Shown one piece after another: positions 58,134-64,000 of a DNA stretch of 64,000 nt. This stretch comes from Scedosporium boydii (taxonomy: Eukaryota; Ascomycota; Sordariomycetes; Microascales; Microascaceae), in contig NJFT01000156.1 in assembly GCA_002221725.1 (NCBI GenBank), positions 1 to 64,000 of the forward strand. Reading direction: 5' to 3'. How positions within the stretch are numbered: the stretch's first letter is position 1; every line of letters begins with the position of its first letter. The position numbers and the translations under genes were made by a program. Under the pieces are notes generated by a model. The model was not told where the DNA came from, searched no databases, and was given only the letters and a program-made list of their open reading frames with translations.

Positions 58134-59291
58134 CTATACGGTTCTTTCTGGAGGCTCTCCCTCGGCAATAATAGGCACCGGGAGTCCCCGGTCAGGACTC
58201 TGTAGGACAAGCTGCTCGTGCCGCCTCGCATTCAGGTAATCGCTAATCGCCCTAATGAGAATGAACCATCCCACCACCATCAGGATATAAGAAAGCCACT
58301 CGGATCCGGAAATGTCAAACGCGTCGTCGTCACTGTTCGTCACATCGCTCGGATCGAAGTCGTGGGAGTTCGGATCTGGGGGGCTCGCGTAACCGTCGGG
58401 TCCGGGCATCTGTCCAGAAGGCGGCGACGAGCCGACAGTCGCCTTGAGGCCGAATCCGAATTGGATTAGTGTGATACCTAGGCCTGCCCGGGAACCATTC
58501 TTTGCCGCATGTGAAGAGTGTAGGAGGTACGTGAGGAGGAATCCGACGATTTGGAATGACCACGAAATCAAGGCATTCCAGAGGAAACTGAAGAAAGAAC
58601 CCACTGGTAGACCATCGATAAACACATCGTCTGGTCCACCGAGGCCAGGTGCTAGGATTGTCGTCTCCCAGTACGGTGGCGCCTGGTCCGCCGCAGCTTG
58701 TTCGTATGACTGCGAAAATATGTTAGTACCACCCATTTTGCACCTGGATACTCATTCCCCTCAACTTACTGGTGGCTGTTCCTCCTTCTCGCCGTCACTC
58801 CTCTCGGGCTTCGCAGACATGTTGGAAAATACTCCGTCCGCTTGCGAGCCACCGCCATAAACTCTCCCTCCTAGGCTTGCACCCCCTACTTGTGGTACTG
58901 ATTGATACCCATTCCTCCCGGTTCTGGCTGGCGTCTCCTCGTTACTCTGTGATGGTGTGGTGGGTTCGGCCGGTAAACTGTTGTTTCGCACTAGCCTCTG
59001 TCGATCGTCGGACTCGTCCTCGCTATCGTCTCCGTCGGCATCGAAAGCATCTGCAAGGTCCTGGTTCACGCGCTGTCGGCGCCGCTCGAAGGAAGAGGCT
59101 CTGGAGTGGAAGGAAGGAGGCGGTGAATTGGGAATTGGGTTCATTTCTCGGGGGCCGGTTGCCCCTGTCCTGCGATCTTCTTCATCGCGGGTATTTACCT
59201 GTATATCGACAAAACGTTAGTTAATGAAAAACTCAGTGGTCGCGGACTCGATAGAAGGGGTTCCTACCCGTTCGTAGCCACCGCCTGACAT
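58134..59291 (-). CDS. BSD2: Bsd2/Ndfip-like membrane adaptor (metal homeostasis)
   Basis: Three exons, 59291-59268, 59198-58770 and 58709-58134, give 342 residues. The N-terminal half is polar and disordered. Two PPxY-like sites follow: PPSY at the exon 2/3 junction and APPYW. Then comes the signature ETTILAPGLGGPDDVFIDGLPVG (quoted in part: ETTILAPG, DDVFIDGLPVG), and three hydrophobic helices: SFFSFLWNALISWSFQIVGF, LTYLLHSSHAAK with GLGITLIQFGFGL, and SYILMVVGWFILIRAI. The family recruits the Rsp5 ubiquitin ligase through its WW domains to direct membrane proteins, such as metal transporters in yeast, to the vacuole. Location is expected in ER, Golgi and endosomes. It is divergent from CBP6, 588 bp away. 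Confidence 0.88.
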
Positions 59292-59879
59292 GTCGAGTAG
59301 GTTCGTCGAGTGGAATGGTAGAGTGTAGTAAAGTTGGACCGGAAAAGGTGACGTCGGATGGAAGAAATCGTCGTGAATCGAAGGCAAAAAAAATCAAATG
59401 CTAAGAATAAGAGTGAAAGAAGTAAACTAATTAAGAGAACAAACGAAAAAATGTCGCCATGTGTTCGGGCCTGCTGGGGAAGTTGACAGGCACCAAAGGT
59501 GACAAATGGAAGCGAATCGATCAACGGAACTGGGTGCGAAAGGAGGCTGAGCTGAGGGGATAGGGACACCAGACTCCAGGTGCACGAGACAAAGCGCCCT
59601 GCAATCGGCTTTGTAACTCTTGCGTGTCAGAGAGGCGAGCGGGGACTTCAATTGTTGGTTCCGAAGTGCGGGAAGAGTTGGGTGAAGGTACGAAGTATCT
59701 TTAGTACTCACCATGCCTGAGGCAAATTAGATCAGATGACGAAACACCGTCGAAACGGAGGTATGGCACTGTGTTCCGCACGGCCTTTACTTTAATTTTT
59801 CTTGAACGCGAGAAAGACGCATCACAAGCCTCAGGAGCATGACTAGTTTTGGGGCCAGGATAGATCCTAACTCTGAATC
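59292..59879. promoter_or_regulatory. Divergent promoter of BSD2-like and CBP6 genes
   Basis: A 588-bp divergent region. GGTACGAAGTA at 59687-59697 is the reverse complement type of the ACTTCGTAC word seen at 55338 and 62372. No coding region seen. Confidence 0.45.
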
Positions 59880-60360
59880 ATGTCACGACCCGCGAGTGTA
59901 AGTTCCAAACAGGTTTCTCTGTGACCTCTGAATCGCTTCTAACATCGTGTACGAACAGCTCGCTTTTCAGCGGTACCAAAAGGCCGTTTCGCTATGGCCC
60001 CGCGACAAGGTGCGACCCGGCGTCCAGATGCAGGATGCTATTCAGAAGCGAGTAGATCGGACGTTTGATGCCAAAGCTGCGGTGCCGGACGAGGCTATTG
60101 AGTTGAAGCAGGCCGGCGCCCTTCTCACATTACTAAACGACGGGTACCAGAAGAAGGTAGAACTTCCTTGGGCGGATTCAACATTCCAGAGTGCGCAATA
60201 ACTGACGCATTTTCGGTAGTATCCCTTGAGGGCAACACTCAAGCCTAAATCTAACCCGGCGTACTTCGAAAATCTACTCGCGGAGCTCGACAGGATGCCA
60301 GACAAGACATACGCGGCGAAGTTGTGGGAGAGGATATCGGGTTTCATTCGGTTGAGGTAA
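59880..60360 (+). CDS. CBP6: Mitochondrial complex III assembly factor Cbp6/UQCC2 family
   Basis: Three exons, 59880-59897, 59959-60156 and 60220-60360, give 118 residues. The first exon (MSRPAS) is 18 nt. Its intron ends at GAACAG after a CTAAC branch site at the usual distance. Key segments are FQRYQKAVSLWPRDKVRPG, QDAIQKRVDRTF, LNDGYQKK joined by splicing to YPLRATLKPKSNPAYFENL, and the end WERISGFIRLR. The WP-x-DK-x-R signature and size match the UQCC2/Cbp6 family, which acts on the mitoribosome in synthesis and early assembly of cytochrome b. Family membership is read by eye and the exact exon 1 border is the least certain part. It is convergent with the citrate carrier, 177 bp apart. 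Confidence 0.72.
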
Positions 60361-60537
60361 AAGAAAAAAAAAAAAGCGATAACGACGAAGAAGAAAGATT
60401 TGCACATGGGGCACGAAATCTTATTTTAGATCTGTACAATAGCTGTAACAAGTACTGGGGTATATATGCAAGGGCTACGCGCCGCTCATGATCTTCCCGC
60501 CTCTAGCTTTGTTTCCCAAAGTCCTCTACACTGCGCT

Positions 60538-61814
60538 TTATATGTACTTCTGGTCAGGATCGACCTTGTTCATGAAATCTATCGCCTTCTCGTAAATCGT
60601 GAAGACGATACCGCCGCTGAGAACTAATCGAGCCAACCGCGGAAGAGCACCGCTCCAGAAAGTCAAGACACCCTCCTGCTTGAAGATGATGGCGGCGCAC
60701 CTAAACGAGTTTCCGTATTGCGACCTCGCCTCGATACTCTGCATACGAGTCTTGATGGTGTCGAGCGGTTGGGTAACGTACACAGTGACGAGACCGGCAA
60801 GACCGCCCATGGCGAACGTTCCAGCAGCACCAAGCTTTTCGCCGGGAGCGATGTAAGACTCGGCGATCTGCTTGAAGAAGTTGTAAGAGCCGAATCTCGT
60901 GGCGCTGTTGGCGGCCTGTCGCGCCGTGGTGGGGACGAAGCCCTGGAAGAAACCGCGGAGGCCTCGCTCGCGGGCAATAATGGGGACCGCGTCTAGGAAA
61001 CCGCGCATTCGGGGCTTGGCACTCTTTCGGTCGTCGATTCTACGTTCGTTTAAGATGATATAGTTAGAAAGTTGTGCTCTCAGGAATAAAGGGCAAACGC
61101 CGGGGGATCTTGCTTACAGCGTCGTCTTGATACTCTCGGTGGGGGTGACGGCGAGGAGGGACTCTGTCACACCGGCGCCGAAACCGGCGATAACCGTTCT
61201 CGGCCCGGATAGCTTGCCTTCGGAGTCGACAAGGAGTCTCTTGAACTGGTCAAAGGCAACGAAGCCTAGATCCGTTGTTAGATCGGGGTGTGAGACGGGA
61301 AGCGACGTGGGCCTTGGCCCCTTGCGGGGTGTTTGGTCGGGGGACGAAACGTACGGATTCCGGCCTTTAGAGAGTTTCCTATTATGAGGGTGGTACAGCC
61401 TGCGTACCACTGGGCACCAAATGGAGGCCACGGGAGCTTCTTGCCATCGGCGAGGCGACGATTAAGCTGTGTTCTTGTCTTGGCAACTTTGGAGGAGTTT
61501 TCATGTCAGCGAATCCCCCTTAATACAGATATAGTCGGTCTCTCGATCGAGTTTGCGGGGGGACGTACATTCGGCAGGGTAAGTGATAGCTACAAAACGA
61601 ACAAGGGTTAGCATATATCCTCGACGTCCAGACTTCGTCCGGCGTTAAGCATCCTCGGCTCCTTGCTCTCGATAGATGTTGATCGCAGGCAGCTCGGTTC
61701 GCGACGGGTCTCACCAATTTCGATCGCACCGGCCGTAGACCCGGCGATGATAGACCGTAGGGCGCTGGGGCCCTTTAGCACAACGGGCTGTTGCTTTTCC
61801 TCCTGCTGGGCCAT
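60538..61814 (-). CDS. CTP1: Mitochondrial tricarboxylate (citrate) carrier Ctp1
   Basis: Five exons, 61814-61715, 61589-61569, 61486-61355, 61265-61118 and 61039-60538, give 300 residues, the normal family size. Exon 2 is a 21-nt microexon. The three carrier signatures are TYPAEFAKT (which crosses exons 2 and 3), VTPTESIKT and TQPLDTIKT. Other landmarks are STAGAIEI, LPWPPFGAQWYAGC, SLKAGIRFVAFDQF, GFVPTTARQAANSATRFGSY and GIVFTIYEKAIDF. Mitochondrial carriers have six helices in three repeats. Ctp1 exchanges citrate for malate or another citrate across the inner membrane, supplying cytosolic acetyl-CoA. All junctions keep frame and family motifs. Confidence 0.93.
61569..61589 (-). other. 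21-nt microexon of the citrate carrier
   Basis: Sequence between acceptor TTTGTAG (61595-61590 side) and donor GTACGT encodes AITYPAE with shared bases at both ends. It carries the proline and glutamate of the first PX(D/E)XX(K/R) carrier signature, so skipping it would remove seven residues in frame and destroy that motif. Confidence 0.85.
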
Positions 61815-63947
61815 CGCGGCGTCCGTCGAGTGTGGAGGGTTTGAGAGGTGGAATGTGGGGGGAGGAGAGGTTTTCCTTCTGGTGCAGCTTTGCTGTACGT
61901 GCTGTGGGCGTTGTTATCGCAGCCTTGGTTGATAGCTAGTGCTACGCTGGGAACCAAGCAAAATTTCGATTGGTGGTTGATTGCGAAACCGGCATGCGCT
62001 GGGCTGGATACTGTTACTGCAGCATGTGGATGTCGTTTTGGGTGTGCCTTGATGACGAAAGTTAGTTGGAGCCCACTGTCACTGTCCACTGCCAGCCCAG
62101 TTCTAGTCTGCAGGGCACTTCGTCCGTTTGAGCATCTTCAATGTTGCTTTGTGCGGTTTGTGTCGGAGGGATTGACACTGTGCATCCCACCGAATGAGCA
62201 GGCCAAGGTACATTCATACAAGTACCGAGACCGAGGATCTGTCCCATCTTGCGCCTCGGAGTACAGGAATCTGCGCTACCTTCCGCCCTCGCAGGCCCTG
62301 ACCTGGATTTCGGATGTCTTCAACTACTAGTAAACTCTCATTTTACTCTCCACTAGCATTTGCGCACCAGTACTTCGTACATGCGAAGTTATAAGTACGG
62401 AAACACCAGGTTTTCTATTACCCTTTGCCGTGAGCGGGGTTTTGGCGTTGGATCAATCTTTGGCCGTCAATACTCAATCCCACTATTTATTATTTGCTGG
62501 TTGTGTCAGTGTGTACAACAGGTATTGCAGCCCTTGTAAATCTTGGACTGACTTCACTGAAAAACTGGGCGATCCGCTCCTTAAAAGCTGATCCTTTGGA
62601 ATAGCCTCGCAAAGGATACGAAGCCAATTCGGTACGATGTCATCCGTCTCGTCTGCTCACTCACTCGTTTATCGTTGATCGTTGTGTCTGGGTCTGATGG
62701 CAGCTGTTGTGCATTGTTCCGTGTACTCATGGGTAGCGCGATATGCGCTGAAACCCGCCGCGCGGCAGCCTGCAGCATGGTCGCTTCGGTTGGGACAGAC
62801 CAGACCCCAGCGCCCGACCTCTGCCCTTATTTCTTGAAGTATTATTGGCGGCCTCTTTCATCTGAAGCTCGCAGCAGGGATCCCAGCACCTAACAGGGAT
62901 TGATATCAACGAGAACGGCGTTGAGAAAGCGGTCAAAATTGAGAGCTTGTAAATCTTCCATTATCAAGGAAAAGAGAAGAACAAAGACAAGAGTCGACGG
63001 AATAGATATCGTATCCTCCAGTCTCATCGCCTCTCTTCGTCAGTCCAGTCACGCGCACCCGCGGCCAGAAATAGAACAAGCTGTGGACTACGAACTCGCT
63101 TCTCGACAAACCAACACAGTCAGGTCATCGAACACAGCCGCGACAACTCCCAGCGGACTTCCACGATTTCGTATTAGCTTCTAAGGTTGGGAAAGGCCGA
63201 CCCTGACCAAAACTGGGTGCTGACGTTGCAGGTTTCCCACCCACATAATTCCTGCATTCTTGCACCTTAGTCCCAGACTCCCAAGGAGCTCCTAGCCACC
63301 AACAAGCAAGGTTTCTGTCCTCTCGCTCGCACAGGCAGCTCCAATCATCATTAGTGTCAGCATCCCTGGAGCTGAATGGTCAGCTCATCCGCCTCACCCC
63401 CCTGGTGTTGGTTTGATGTTGCTGTGTGCATCAAATCTCTGTGTCACTCCGTAGCTAGCGATGCCTAATGCGAAACGATCTGGTGCTAGCAGAATTGCAC
63501 CGAATCGTCGACGTCTTCACTGTTTCTGGGTACATCCAGATCCACTGGACTTAGGTCCCCTTTCAAATTTGAATCGCTGCCGGGAGGGAAAGACGGGCTT
63601 GGCACCACGACAGCATCCGGCGTGGCTGGATTTTGTCGTTTGACTTCCAGCGTCTCGCCGCACCACAGAAGGCAATATTTGATACCTGGAGTTACCAGGT
63701 TCACTTTCATCACTTCACACACACCTGCAGTCTGTATAAGATCAACATTGAACCCAGTCGAGATCTCTTTTCTCACCCTCATCCTCACACCCCCAAACTT
63801 TTCACCTCCCATTATTTCTTTCGGGCATTTCATTCATCAATTTCCCCCGTCTCTTTAAAACTCCCATATTTCCTCCCACGTATCGATCGGTCTCCACTAC
63901 CCCTCATTGTTTTGAACCCAGCGCTCTCGGAGCTTGCTGTCTTAGAG
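61815..63947. other. 2.1 kb gene-free stretch at the right end
   Basis: Contains the citrate carrier promoter. No ORF with a domain was seen on either strand. ACTTCG (62372-62377) and CGAAGT (62384-62389) form an inverted repeat with 6-nt spacer. The last 350 nt are pyrimidine rich, as expected for the leader of the next + strand gene. Confidence 0.45.
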
Positions 63948-64000
63948 ATGGCGGGGTCTCATAGCAAAGACACAAACGCGATGGAAACCGTCGAGGCCCG
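63948..64000 (+). CDS. Possible start of a gene cut by the window edge
   Basis: An ATG in good context (G at -3, G at +4) follows a C/T-rich leader and opens a frame reading MAGSHSKDTNAMETVEA to the edge. Too short to identify, so this is a prediction of a start only. Confidence 0.3.
   Translation, partial: MAGSHSKDTNAMETVEA

Noticed and set aside
59947..59958. Exon 2 of CBP6 starting with VYEQ at a GTG
   Set aside because: There is no AG acceptor before it. The CTAAC branch site and the AG at 59957-59958 support a start at 59959.
1..64000. tRNA, 5S rRNA or CRISPR arrays
   Set aside because: No T-loop plus acceptor-stem combination, 5S-like sequence or regularly spaced repeats were seen by eye. 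A tRNAscan run would be decisive.

Overview
The window is nuclear DNA of a filamentous ascomycete (Pezizomycotina, most likely Sordariomycetes). Genes lie on both strands, mostly with short introns (about 58-126 nt) that have GT-AG borders and often CTAAC/CTGAC branch points. The proteins are typical of filamentous fungi: Atg26 with GRAM and PH domains, Inp1, an RTA1 family protein, a UsgS-like membrane protein and a Zn2Cys6 regulator. All assignments come from reading translations and splice sites by eye. No tRNA, rRNA, CRISPR array, transposon or biosynthetic gene cluster was seen.

Layout. 1-11 kb: a C2H2 zinc finger regulator, the RSC remodeller subunit Rsc1/Rsc2 (two bromodomains plus BAH) and a Zn2Cys6 regulator, all on +. 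11.5-25 kb: UsgS-like membrane protein (-), Inp1 (+), RTA1 family protein (+), Mtf2-like mitochondrial factor (-) and Cmr1 WD40 protein (+). 25.8-36 kb: Atg26 sterol glucosyltransferase (-), a 2.7 kb gene-free stretch, then the Chl1 helicase (-). 36-46 kb: a GFA family protein (+), ribosomal protein L28/uL15 with six introns (+), Cdc7 kinase (-) head-to-head with condensin subunit Cnd1 (+), then the complex I subunit NDUFA13/GRIM-19 (-). 47-57 kb: a small DUF4267-like protein (+), a secreted GMC oxidoreductase (-), the CTD phosphatase Fcp1 (-) and protein-L-isoaspartate methyltransferase (-). 58-64 kb: Bsd2/Ndfip-like protein (-), the complex III assembly factor Cbp6/UQCC2 (+), the mitochondrial citrate carrier (-), a 2.1 kb gene-free stretch and the first codons of a possible gene at the right edge.

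The content is mainly conserved housekeeping. Two themes recur: chromosome biology (Rsc1, Cmr1, Chl1, Cdc7, Cnd1, Fcp1) and mitochondria (Mtf2, GRIM-19, Cbp6, citrate carrier). Two peroxisome-linked genes, INP1 and ATG26, lie within 15 kb of each other. I found no evidence for a wholly new multi-gene system. The best leads are at the level of gene structure and expression: a GC-AG intron in the L28 gene, a 21-nt microexon in the citrate carrier, a probable alternative mitochondrial N-terminus on the isoaspartate methyltransferase, and a shared CDC7/CND1 promoter with CGCG-core elements.
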